Assembly: GCA_937934595.1 (NCBI GenBank)
Contig: CALGZA010000006.1
Coordinates: forward strand, 1 to 64,000
Reading direction: 5' to 3'
Length of the DNA: 64,000 nt
DNA from: an uncultured Verrucomicrobiales bacterium
GTDB lineage: Bacteria > Verrucomicrobiota > Verrucomicrobiia > Verrucomicrobiales > Akkermansiaceae
In this document: positions 1 through 11,000 of the stretch, in pieces
Numbering within the stretch: position 1 is the stretch's first letter
Layout of the letters: each line of letters starts with the position of its first letter
Notes under the pieces: model-generated
Database searches by the model: none
What the model was told of the DNA's origin: nothing
What the model saw: only the letters and a program-made list of their open reading frames with translations
Made by a program: the position numbers and the translations under genes

Positions 1-209
1 AGCTTTTATACTTTGGGGAAATTTGCGTGAATAATTGATTGCATTTGGGTTTCTAGGCATTCGTTCATCATGCTTATGTAAATACATTGTACAAGCCTTA
101 ATTGTTGAAAGCTTAATTTTTCCCGAATGTAGTCCCCCTGATAACAAATCACTAAAAATAAACTCGACAAGAAACTGGGCGTTTCTACCCTCATATCAAT
201 GTAATATAT

Positions 210-3200
210 ATGATCAAAAAAAATTCTCACCCACCGCAAAAACAACTATTCCCACTTAACAAAATACTGATCATTTTAAGTATCTTTTGTGCAAATTGCA
301 GTGAAAAAAAAATAACACAACCTCACCCTACTTCATCAAACAATAAAGCCAAAACCACACAATTCTTCCTAACCAGCCAGGCAGAAAAACAGAGCCTCGT
401 AAAGCGTCAGTCAGCATTCAAAACCAATAAAAACAACTGGGAAAGTGAATTCTGGCATGAACAGACACATCAAGCCCTTAAGGAATTAGGCATAGCTCTT
501 CAGCTAAATCAAACTCCAGAAAAATGGATACATAAATCTCATCATTTAAAATCCACATCGAACACTTTCCGTCCTTCAAACCCCAAAATTATACACCAAT
601 ACCAAGGAGTAAACATTTCTCGCTCTAATCACCCCACCACATCCCTCTGCGGTAAACACCTCATAGACGCACTGTCAAATACTCTCAGAAACACCTCCCA
701 AGCTTGGTCACACTTCAAACAATACGGCATCAAAAAACTCAAAAAACAAAATAACATACAAACCCAAGTCTTCGCTAAATTTGGAGGAAACCGAAATAAA
801 CATAAATTCATCACTGAAATGCACTGGATCGTAAACTGGGAAATCCATAATAACGTGCCACGTATCACACAAATCAAATTACAAAAGTGGCAAGAAACCA
901 CTGCCCCAATTTCAAAAAAATGGTTCGTCGACCGCTCTACAGATACCATCGGCCACTCACCCTCATATCAAAAACAACTTACAAAAGGAGCCAACCACTG
1001 GGTCAAACTTATAACAGGTGTTTCTGGTCGCGGTTACCAAGGCATCGCTATCGGTGACCTCAACGGCGATGGATTCGATGACGTCTTCTGCCCACAACCA
1101 GAAGGACTAGCAAACTGCCTATTCTTAAGCCAAAAAGACGGCTCTCTATCGGACGAAGCATACAAACTAAAACTAGCATGGACCGACGAAACAGTCTCAG
1201 CACTTATCGTCGACTTTGACAATGACGGCCACCAAGACCTCGTCATTGGAACTGCCAATAATGTCGTTTTTCTCAAAAACCAAGGAGCCGCATCCAGCTT
1301 TCAAATAAAACAACAATTCAAACAGGAAGACTGTTCCTCATTAGCAGCAGCTGACTTTGATGGTGATGGACTCCTAGACCTCTTCGTCGGAAACTATCTA
1401 GGCGCCGAAAAATCACTATCGATCGTAAAACCAGATCAAGTCTATGACGCCGTCGATGGGAGCCCGAATCACCTATACAAAAACCTCGGTAACTTCTCAT
1501 TTATCGATGTTACTAAAGAAACTGGTATAGCAAAAGAATCTAGCAGATTAGCATTAGCTGCATCATGGGAAGACTTTGACGATGATGGTGACCCAGACCT
1601 ATACGTCGCTAATGACTTTGGTAAAAACTGCCTCTACGTGAACCATAACGGAAAATTCATAGAGCTCTCAAAATCACTCGGGGTAGATGACCCATCCACA
1701 GGAATGTCAGTCTCATGGGGAGATCCTAACAACGATGGAAAAATGGACCTCATCGTCGGAAATATGTTTTCCGCCGCAGGAAACAGAATAACCAACCAAC
1801 CCAAATTTACCAACAACCTACAAGCAGAGCTTAACAGCGAAAAAATCCGCTACCTAGCAAGAGGTAACTCACTACTAATAAACAAACCAAACCGATTTAA
1901 AGAAACAAGCGCATCCAGCGGTGTCATCAATTCTCAATGGACATGGAGCATGCTTTTTGCAGACATCAACAATAACGGACGTGAAGACATACTCGCTCTC
2001 AACGGCTACATCACAGGAAATAAAGATGACGACCTCTGAAGTTTCTACTGGAGGCAGGTCATGCCTGAAACAGGAAAAGTCAATCCAGCCAAAAACACTC
2101 TAGAAACACTCATCCGAGATGGCCTCTCTCTCAGCGGAAATGAAAAAAATGTTGTATTCCTTAACGTAAATAATGAATCCGGAAAGTTCGCAGACATCTC
2201 CCCTCTTACAGGATTCGATGACCCAGGAGATGGACGTGGACTAGCCATCACCGACTGGGACGGAGATGGTGACCTAGATGCTTGGATCAGCAACAGAACA
2301 GGCCCAACCATTCGTGTCTTAGAAAACAAACTCGGTGGCCGCTCCATAGCTTTTGAACTCACAGGTACACAACCACGGTGCAATAGAGATGCCATCGGAG
2401 CTAAAGTAGAGGTCAACGTTTCAGGAAACAAACTAATCCGTAGCCTCAGAGCAGGTGACGGCTACAAAAGCCAAAGCTCTAAACGACTTCACTTCGGACT
2501 AGGAACAACAGGACAAGTGAAATCCATTCTCGTAAAGTGGCCAGATGGATCCAATGAAACCTTTAAAAATGCCCACTCCTCAGGAATCTACAAACTCATA
2601 CAAGGCAGTGGCATCGCTATCAAAATAAATAGAAATAGAAAATGGAATAACAAAAAAACTGAACCAAAACCTCATCAGCACAATACATTGATTAAACTCC
2701 AACACCCACCAAATTTCCCAGAACTCAGACTAAATCACATCACAAAAAAAATAACAAAATCAACAAAAACAAAAACCCTCGTCCTTCTATGGCAACCAGA
2801 ATGTCCACTCTGCGAGAGACAACTACATGAAATAACAACTCACAAAAACAAAATCAATGATGCCAATATAAGAGTCCTAGCTCTCACCTCAGTAACAACC
2901 ACGTCCAAACTAGATACTATCAAAGCATTACTTAAAAAAACCAACTTCCCCTTCGAAGTAGCTACCATCCCTGAAACAAGCATCCGTGAAATAGAAACCC
3001 TCCACAGACATTTATTTTATCAGCCATACCACCTCACAGTACCAAACAGCTTCATCCTTAATAATACAAACCGCCTAACAGGGCTAGCACGAGGATTTAT
3101 ATCCATCCCCAAGCTACTAAAATCAATCTCTAACCAATCAAGTAATAATAGACCTCAACGCATCACTACACCCATCGGTCTTCGCCCCGCAGTTTTAATA

Positions 3201-3854
3201 AAAGAATACCTCCAGCAAGGACTACCCATCGCCGCAGAGCAAACCTTCAGAGCTGACACAAAACACCACACCATAGCTCCTCAAGCACCTGAAATCCTCA
3301 GAGCTATCGGAGAATCTCATCTAACACTTAGAAACTTCACTTCAGCAGAACGCCTACTAACAGAAGCTGCCAACTTATCACCAAAGAACCCCAGAGTCCT
3401 CAACAGCCTCGGAGCCGCACTAATGGGAAACAAAAATCCAAAAACAGCTATCTTAAAATGGCGTCAAGCTGCCAGACTATCGCCCAGCTACCCAGCACCA
3501 AGATTTAACTTAGGAAAAAACCTCCTCCGCATTGGAAACACCTCAGAAGCAATGTCATTCCTTACTGAGTTCCATAACCTAAATCCCAACACCCCAGAAG
3601 GCCACAAATACCTTGCTATCGGTTATATCAGACAAGCTGAATATAAAAAATCCATAACCCACCTCCAAGCACTCATCACATTACTTCCAGACAATGGGGA
3701 ACATTATTTAAACCTAGCTAAAGCATACCTAAAAATCACTAATAAAAATAAAGCCATCCAGATCATAAAACAAGGCATCTCCAGAAAAAAAATGCCCCAC
3801 CATCAACACTTCAAACTGAAACAGCTTCTTCAAAGACTTAAAACCAGAGAATAA
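210..3854 (+). CDS. Selenocysteine-containing FG-GAP/ASPIC-UnbV lipoprotein with thioredoxin-like and TPR domains
   Basis: Read as one 1214-residue protein through an in-frame TGA at 2037-2039 (codon 610, taken as Sec). Seen: a hydrophobic N-terminus with a loose lipobox (Cys27/Cys30). Calcium-binding FG-GAP/VCBS repeats of the DxDxDG type lie near residues 283, 335, 382, 456, 506 and 586. The UGA falls between repeat 586 and another repeat near 683 (DWDGDG). An ASPIC/UnbV domain follows (about 701-790, with AIGAKVEV and HFGLG), then a thioredoxin-like segment with CPLC (Cys865/Cys868) and TPRs from about 1027. The reading frame and domain order continue across the TGA, and a SECIS-like hairpin follows. 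Without Sec decoding there would be a 609-residue stub and an unled 597-residue remainder starting at 2061. Probably an exported, envelope-bound redox or scaffold protein; substrate unknown. Convergent with the next gene. A nonsense mutation is the alternative. Confidence 0.78.
2048..2073 (+). promoter_or_regulatory. SECIS-like hairpin after UGA codon 610
   Basis: Eight bases after the TGA begins an outer CTG/CAG helix (2048-2050 with 2071-2073). It encloses an inner 5-bp helix AGGCA/TGCCT (2052-2056 with 2062-2066) and an apical loop GGTCA. The tip GCAGGUCAUGC closely resembles the E. coli fdhF SECIS tip (GCAGGUCUGC), and its distance from the UGA (14 nt to the GCA) is also similar. Sequence and pairing are seen; the SelB-binding role is inferred. 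Confidence 0.7.
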
Positions 3855-3901
3855 TAACCCCAAACAGGAAAAAATATCATCAATTAAACCATAATCAAAA
3901 C

Positions 3902-5317
3902 CTACAACTGATCAGCTATCGGCTTCAACCAAGACTTCTCTAATCGTGAATATTCTATCTCATACAGACGCTTAGAATTCGCTATATCCTTCTTAAAAAG
4001 CCGACTTATCAGATCCTCTGCTAACCTCTTTCCGGTAAATGAAATGTTAAGCTCTTCGTTGATTCTCATACTAAGTGCATCAAAATTAGCAGAACCCACA
4101 CACACCCAGTCATCCACTACTAGTGCTTTCACATGGCTAAATTTAGGATACGCATAAACTTTAGCTCCAGCCTTAATCATACTATCTGCAAAATGCCTAT
4201 TCGTCTTAGCCAGTATCTTAGAATCATTCTCCGCCGGAAATACCATCCTTACATCCACACCTCTCTCAGCAGCCTTCCTCAACTCACGCTCCAGCGAATT
4301 CGAGGTGAAATATGAGTTCTGTATATACACTCGATTCCTCGCCATCCGAATAGCTCCCACAATAGCCCTCTCTACTTCCAACTTCCCAGGCGATGTCTTC
4401 AAAACGCGTATACCAAGCTCATTCGCTTCTATCCCCTTGCGGTATGACAATGAACGCTTGATCGGATAAGTCCAGTCACCAGTCCTCCCCTGAAGTCGCC
4501 ACGCCTTATTAAAGTCATTCTGTAACACCTTAACCACAGGTCCTCTAACACGTACCATCATATCATGCCAATCCACCCTATATTCTCGCCCTATATTCAT
4601 TCCTCCCAGGTAAGCCTCCTTCTCATCAAACAAAAATAACTTCGTATGATCTGTTACTAAACCAGGGTTCTTGGATAACCGGACACTCACAGAACTACCC
4701 TGTTTCAAATACTTATGAATAGATACAGGTGGCCTAAATCCATCAGGCATAGAACTTTCAGGCTTCACCCACCAACTCGAAAGTGACCCTAACTCATCCA
4801 TAATCACCCTACACCTTACATCCTTACTCCTCTGCTTCAAATGATTCGCATACGCCACAGCTAAATCATCATTATCAAAAATAAAAACCCTAGTATCAAT
4901 CTTATCCCTAGCCTCATCAACTGACCTCTTCAAAGCACTAAAAAAAGCCTCCCCATCTATAAGATAATCAACATACCCTCCCACCCTCTCAGGTAAACCT
5001 ATCTTATCCAAATGCTCTTCCAGACTATAGCGCTCCCTATAATCTTGATCTACTTCTGCAAAAGACATCACATCACCAGCCACTATCTCTGAACGCTTCT
5101 TATACATCCATAGCCTCTTCTTGTTACTAGATACAGGATTCCTTATTAAGGTCTTCAAGTTACCTAAAACCACCACCTTAGTAATAGCCTCAGCTGGCAT
5201 CCTTACTGATTTTGCAGTCTCTCGCTCATTCCAAATCGGGGTCTCCGGGACACTACATGATGCCCCTACCACGACTAAAAACAGCACCAAAAACCTTGCA
5301 AACATTTCCATCTTCAA
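3902..5317 (-). CDS. Phospholipase D / cardiolipin synthase-like lipoprotein
   Basis: A 471-residue protein with a lipoprotein signal (hydrophobic run then VGASC, Cys about 21). Two HKD phosphodiesterase motifs are visible. The first is HTKLFLFD followed by YLGGMNIG; the second is HVKALVVD followed by GSANFD. Two complete HKD motifs in this arrangement are typical of bacterial cardiolipin synthases and related phosphatidyltransferases or phospholipases D. Cardiolipin synthases are usually integral membrane proteins, so the lipoprotein anchor suggests action at the periplasmic face. It ends 47 bases from the convergent UnbV gene and starts 120 bases from divergent mutS. Exact substrate is not deducible. 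Confidence 0.85.
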   Translation of the reverse strand: MKMEMFARFLVLFLVVVGASCSVPETPIWNERETAKSVRMPAEAITKVVVLGNLKTLIRNPVSSNKKRLWMYKKRSEIVAGDVMSFAEVDQDYRERYSLEEHLDKIGLPERVGGYVDYLIDGEAFFSALKRSVDEARDKIDTRVFIFDNDDLAVAYANHLKQRSKDVRCRVIMDELGSLSSWWVKPESSMPDGFRPPVSIHKYLKQGSSVSVRLSKNPGLVTDHTKLFLFDEKEAYLGGMNIGREYRVDWHDMMVRVRGPVVKVLQNDFNKAWRLQGRTGDWTYPIKRSLSYRKGIEANELGIRVLKTSPGKLEVERAIVGAIRMARNRVYIQNSYFTSNSLERELRKAAERGVDVRMVFPAENDSKILAKTNRHFADSMIKAGAKVYAYPKFSHVKALVVDDWVCVGSANFDALSMRINEELNISFTGKRLAEDLISRLFKKDIANSKRLYEIEYSRLEKSWLKPIADQL

Positions 5318-5437
5318 ACCAAAGCCAATTTCTCAACACCATTCAACACTATTTCAACAAATATTCCCATAAACATCGAAAATTTCATCATTCCACACTT
5401 CCCAGATTGCTACTCAGCGTTTAAAACTCCAACACAA

Positions 5438-7942
5438 ATGGCAGCACCTAAATCACAGAAATCAAAAAAACTCACCCCAATGATCGCTCAATACCAGACG
5501 ATCCGGAGATCATTGCCTGATGACGTTGTGCTATTCTTCAGACTAGGTGATTTCTATGAAATGTTCTTCGAGGACGCTAAACGAGCAGCTGGCGTTTTAA
5601 ACCTCGCCCTCACTAAACGTCACGATGTCCCAATGTGCGGCTTCCCTTTCCACTCAGCACAAGGATACATCGCCAAGCTAGTAAAAGCTAACACGCGAGT
5701 AGCCATCGCCGAGCAAACTAGCACACCTGTCGCAGGTCAGCTCGTTGAAAGAGAAGTCACTAAAATCATCTCCGCCGGAACCGTCAGCGATGTCAACCTC
5801 CTAGATGACTCAAAAAACAACTACCTCGCATCTGTCTTTCACGGAGGATCAAAGAAAAAACCATCCTACGCGCTAGCCTGCGCTGACCACACCACAGGAG
5901 AATTCACCCTCGCCGAATTCCCTAATAAAGATCTAATGAGAGACGAACTTAGCCGTCTAGCTCCATCAGAAATCATCATCCCAGATGACCAACTCCAAGA
6001 ACTCGGTGACATCGCATCCTGTCAACCATATGATGCATACGCCTACCTCCACGAGACCGCTCTACACACACTTAAAGAACACTTTAAAGTAAAATCTCTA
6101 GACGGCTTTGGCTGCGCTGAATTGCACACAGCCACATCCGCAGCTGGTGCCATCCTCCACTACCTTACTCACCAACTTCGTAGATCATGTGATCACCTCA
6201 GAAAACTATCAGTCAGAGAATCAGCTAACTACGTACTAATTGACGCATCCTCACAGGCTAATCTAGACCTAGTCGAATCCCGCACCGGTAAACAACACAC
6301 ACTACTCGGTGCACTTGATAGAACATCCACACCAATGGGCGCCAGAAAACTTCGTGATTGGATACTACACCCACTCCGTGACCTCCCCCCTCTACTAGCA
6401 CGCCAAGACCTCGTTGCCGCATTTCTAGCACAGCCCTATCTCCTCTCTCAGTGCAGAACCACACTCAAAAATATCCGTGACATCGAACGAACTACCGGAA
6501 GACTCTCACAGCGTGGTGGAACACCCAGAGACCTCCAGTCCATGGGCAACTCTCTAGCTCACATCCCCACACTCAAAGAAGATCTAACAGCCGTCGCCGC
6601 ATCCACACCTCTAGCTTCTCAATTACTCCAACAAATCGAAGAATTCCCAGATCTTGTAAACCTCCTAGAATCAGCTCTAGTAGATGAACCACCCGCTAAC
6701 ATGAAAGACGGTGGAGCCATCAGAGACGGATACCACCCAGAACTTGACGAACTACGTGCAGCTACCACTGACGGAAAAAAATGGATCGCAGAGCTCCAAG
6801 AAACAGAGCGCAAACGATCAGGCATCGATAACCTCAAAATCAAGTTCAACAACGTCTTCGGATACTTCATAGAAATTACTAAATCTAAAGCAGACAAAGT
6901 CCCAGAAGACTACACGCGTAAGCAAACCATGGCTAACGCAGAACGCTTCATCACCCCAGAACTCAAAGAAGTAGAAAATAAAGTACTCGGCGCAGAAGAA
7001 CGCTCAAAACAACTCGAACTAGAAGAATTCAACAAACTACGTAACCAAATCTGTGAACACATAGACGACCTACAATCAACTGCTGACGCTCTCGCAACCT
7101 TAGATGTCCTTCTCGGATTAGCTGAAACTGCTCAGCTACACAACCACTCACGCCCAATACTCGATGAATCCACTCATCTCCAAATTATAGAAGGAAGGCA
7201 CCCCGTCCTAGAACAAACACTAGAAGACGAAAAATTCGTCCCAAATGACACCCTGCTTGCCCCAGAAGACTCAAATCTCATCATCCTAACAGGCCCCAAC
7301 ATGGCAGGTAAATCCACTTACATACGCCAAGTCGCACTCATCACACTCATGGCTCAAATCGGAGCATACGTACCAGCAGAGTCAGCACACATAGGACTGG
7401 CCGACAGAATATTCTGCCGCGTCGGCGCCAGTGATGACCTCGCCAAAGGACAATCCACCTTCATGGTAGAAATGAACGAAACATCACTAATCATTAACAA
7501 CGCTACAGAGCGCTCACTCGTCATCCTAGACGAAATCGGCAGAGGAACTGCCACCTTTGATGGACTCTCCATCGCATGGTCCGTCGCAGAACACCTCCAT
7601 GACCAAATTAAGGCCAGAACCCTCTTCGCCACCCACTACCATGAACTAACCGATCTAGCCAACACCAGAGAAGCCGTTGCTAACTACAACGTCGCAGTCA
7701 GAGAATGGAACGATGACATCATCTTCCTAAGAAAAATCCTCCCAGGAACCGCAGATAAATCATACGGCATCCAAGTCGCAAAACTCGCAGGCCTCCCACC
7801 TAGTATCGTCAATAGAGCTAAAGACATCCTCTCACACTTAGAAATGAACTCATCCAAGCCAGACGCCAAGAAAAACCCAAAACCAAAAAACACCAGACAA
7901 ACAATGCCAGAATCTGACTCACCACAGATGGACTTATTCTAA
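5438..7942 (+). CDS. mutS: DNA mismatch repair ATPase MutS
   Basis: An 834-residue cytosolic MutS, close to the usual length of about 850. The mismatch-recognition motif FYEMF is near residue 39. The C-terminal ATPase carries Walker A GPNMAGKST (about 617), Walker B and signature LDEIGRGTATFDG, and the ATHYHEL histidine motif. The protein binds mispairs and recruits MutL. The C-terminus ends QMDLF, resembling a beta-clamp-binding tail (inference). The gene stands alone, divergent from the phospholipase gene. The ATG start has no Shine-Dalgarno sequence but places the conserved N-terminus correctly. Confidence 0.98.
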   Translation: MAAPKSQKSKKLTPMIAQYQTIRRSLPDDVVLFFRLGDFYEMFFEDAKRAAGVLNLALTKRHDVPMCGFPFHSAQGYIAKLVKANTRVAIAEQTSTPVAGQLVEREVTKIISAGTVSDVNLLDDSKNNYLASVFHGGSKKKPSYALACADHTTGEFTLAEFPNKDLMRDELSRLAPSEIIIPDDQLQELGDIASCQPYDAYAYLHETALHTLKEHFKVKSLDGFGCAELHTATSAAGAILHYLTHQLRRSCDHLRKLSVRESANYVLIDASSQANLDLVESRTGKQHTLLGALDRTSTPMGARKLRDWILHPLRDLPPLLARQDLVAAFLAQPYLLSQCRTTLKNIRDIERTTGRLSQRGGTPRDLQSMGNSLAHIPTLKEDLTAVAASTPLASQLLQQIEEFPDLVNLLESALVDEPPANMKDGGAIRDGYHPELDELRAATTDGKKWIAELQETERKRSGIDNLKIKFNNVFGYFIEITKSKADKVPEDYTRKQTMANAERFITPELKEVENKVLGAEERSKQLELEEFNKLRNQICEHIDDLQSTADALATLDVLLGLAETAQLHNHSRPILDESTHLQIIEGRHPVLEQTLEDEKFVPNDTLLAPEDSNLIILTGPNMAGKSTYIRQVALITLMAQIGAYVPAESAHIGLADRIFCRVGASDDLAKGQSTFMVEMNETSLIINNATERSLVILDEIGRGTATFDGLSIAWSVAEHLHDQIKARTLFATHYHELTDLANTREAVANYNVAVREWNDDIIFLRKILPGTADKSYGIQVAKLAGLPPSIVNRAKDILSHLEMNSSKPDAKKNPKPKNTRQTMPESDSPQMDLF

Positions 7943-8017
7943 AACCCATCCCCCCCCTCCCAGCGAACTAACCACAGCACAACCATACCGCCACAACCCC
8001 CTCCAAATATATAAAAT

Positions 8018-8048
8018 TATGAATTTGACTAAGCACAACAAATTCATA
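8018..8048 (+). promoter_or_regulatory. Perfect inverted repeat next to a start codon
   Basis: TATGAATTTG (8018-8027) and CAAATTCATA (8039-8048) are perfect 10-bp inverted arms around an 11-base loop. They end two bases before the ATG at 8051. The element could be an operator or an mRNA hairpin covering the ribosome landing site. No U-run follows, so it is not a terminator. Confidence 0.45.
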
Positions 8049-8050
8049 GT

Positions 8051-11000
8051 ATGCGCGTTATGCATTTCAGAACGTTCCAAAATCTCGTTGCGTGTCTGTG
8101 TTTATTGATTGCTAACACTAAATACATCCACGCACAGATTATACCAGACTTCACCAATGGTGACCAAATACCAGAAGCAGAAACAGCACAATGGGCTGAC
8201 TGGAACCTAGGTGCAACAGGAGCAAGAGGCTGGGTATACAGCCCCATCCCAGGTGAATCAGTCAGAACAGACGCCAGACAAATTTACGTAACCAGCATCG
8301 CACCAGGATCACCAGCTAGTAATAAACTACAAGTCGGAGACGTCATACTTGGAACTGACAGATCCCTATTCACTAGCGATCCACGAGTCGCACTAGCAAA
8401 AGCAATAACCACAGCTGAAAGCAACCAAGGAAACGGAAACCTCCTCCTCAGAATCTGGAGAGCAGGAACCACTTCTGACATTAACCTCCAACTACTCGTA
8501 ACAGGAAATTACTCAGACACAGCCCCATTTAACTGCAATAAATCAGAATTTATAGTCAATAGAGCCATATCTAACTTAACCTCCAGAATGCAAAGCGCAG
8601 ACTACGCTCCTAAAGCTGTGCCACGCACGCTAAACGCTCTTGCGCTTCTATCCACAGGAAACCCCATTCATCACAACCTTGTCAGAGAACAAGTCATCTG
8701 GGGAATCCAAAAAGCCAATAATGAGCGCAGAACCTGGATCTTTGCCTATGTGCTAATCTTAATGTCAGAATACACTCTAGCTACCGGTAACAATGAGTTT
8801 ATTCCAGAAATCAGAAATCTAGCACTCAAAATAGCCAACATCCAAAGCCCAGTCGGATCATGGGGACACCGCGGCATCAGAAGTAACGGACTACTCGGCG
8901 GATACGGTATGATAAACGCCACCGGAATCCCTCTCAATATAGCTCTAATCCTAGCCAGAAAAACCGGTGTCAATGACCCAGTCATCACAGATGCTATCAA
9001 TAAAAAAGCGAACCTCATCAGATTCCACTCAGGAAAAGGAGCCATCCCCTACGGTGATCACAGCTCATTAGAAGAATATCACGAGGATAACGGCAAAAAC
9101 AGCATTGCCTCTATCATGTTTGACCTCCTAGGAGAAACCCAACACGCTACATACTTTTCCAAATCAGCACTAGCATCCCATAACGGGGAAAGAGAAAGAG
9201 GGCACACCGGCAATTTCTTTAACATATTGTGGTCACTAATGAGTATCTCAAAAAACGGAGCAGATGCCTCCGGATTATGGATGAAAGAATACGGCTCTTG
9301 GTACTTCGACCTCGCTCGAACCTGGGATGGCAGCTTCATTCACCAACGTGGGTTTAACAAAAGCCTCGAAAGCTACCGCGGCTGGGATGCCACAGGCGCA
9401 TTTATTTTAAATTATAACACTAGACTAAAAAAAATATTCATCACCGGCAAACAACCAAGCCAAGTCATAAACATCAGCAGACAATCCGCAGAACAAATCA
9501 TTGATGACGGCAGAGGCCTAACAAATACTAACCAAGACATAAACCACTACAAGGACATGTCAGATGACAGACTATACCAAAAACTATCCAGCTGGTCACC
9601 AACTGTCAGATTAAGAGCCTCCAAAGAATTAGTATCAAGAAAACCCCTTCCTGAACAGCGTCTCATCCATTCACTATCATCCACATCTTTAAATACTAAA
9701 TTAGGTGCCTGCCAAGCTCTCACACTATACAAAGATAAAGCAATAATCGCACTCCCCACACTAAGACAACTCCTATCCGCTAATGATCTCTGGCTAAGAG
9801 TAAAAGCAGCCACAGCCATAGCAGCAATAGGACCCGCCGCTCAAATCGCAGCAGAAGACATCCTATTAAACTTTACCAAAAACACCACAAGTGAAGACCC
9901 TCGTAAAATGGAACAAAGATTCTATATCTTTATCCTTTTCGATACAAATAACGGGCTCCTCAAAGACGCATTACACACAATAAACAGCCAGACTCTTGTG
10001 AAAGTAATCAACCAGTCCCTAAAAAATGATGATGGCTTCGCAAGACAATTTATTGGTAATTTATACTCTCAACTAGGATCAGATCTAGTAAAAATCATCA
10101 TGAGAAATATTTACGATGCCAGTAAAACCTCCGCCCCCAGCGGCATCATGTTCGCAGATAATGTCAGAATAAATGGACTACAAATACTTCAGCAGTTCAG
10201 AGTAAAACAAGGCCTAGAAGCGGCTATGGAATATCTAAAAAATCAAAATCAATGGAAAAGCGAACTAAGAACCGAGCAAATCCTAGAAATCATCGAGTCA
10301 TACGGCATACACGCAAAAAGCAAAATTCCTGAGCTAAACAATATCGCAAACTATTTTGATACAGAACCAGATTTCCCAGAAACTCTCAGAAAAATCAAAG
10401 CCGCAAGCGTCAGAGCTTCCATTGATAGAATTCAAAATAATAACCAACAAATGATACTCCTAGATCTTGAAGGATTCCCAACGGTAAACTTACTCGATGA
10501 AATAATAACAGAATCGACAACATCAGACTCTCTAAACTTCTTATCTAACACTATACGCAACAGCAATCATCCAAATACAGGCATCCCATGGAAACTAGGA
10601 GACACCTACCGCGTCATGTTCGTTACAAGCGAACTCAAAGACGCCCTCTCACCAAACATTGAAAACTATAATAACTTCGTATCCCAACTAGCAGCATCAA
10701 GCGCAATCCCCCTCATCAAAGACGCCTCATGGAAAGCCCTCGGCTCCACAAGCAACATAAACGCCAGAGACAATACCAAAACAAACCCCCAGATTAACGG
10801 CAAAGGATGCCTCATAGTCCTTTCCGATGGAAGCACCATACTCGCCCAAAATAACCAAGACCTATGGGACAGCAACCTACTAAACCCTATCAACAAAGAC
10901 GAAAACGGAAACTCTTTACCCGCTAATGCAAACATGAATGTCTTTACGGGCTCCAGTAAAGACGGAACAAAATCTCCCTTCGGGCAAGTGCTCGGCAACA

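Noticed and set aside
35-259. Small + strand frame at the left edge
   Set aside because: No motif, overlaps the start of the 210-3854 gene, and no sign of coding bias.
629-949. Many long antisense frames inside genes (for example here and at 8746-9045)
   Set aside because: They are shadows of the skewed codon use of the real genes and carry no motifs.
2061-3854. Separate 597-residue gene starting at ATG 2061
   Set aside because: It begins inside a hairpin in mid-repeat domain, has no signal peptide, and is in frame with the upstream lipoprotein; one UGA-read gene explains both parts.
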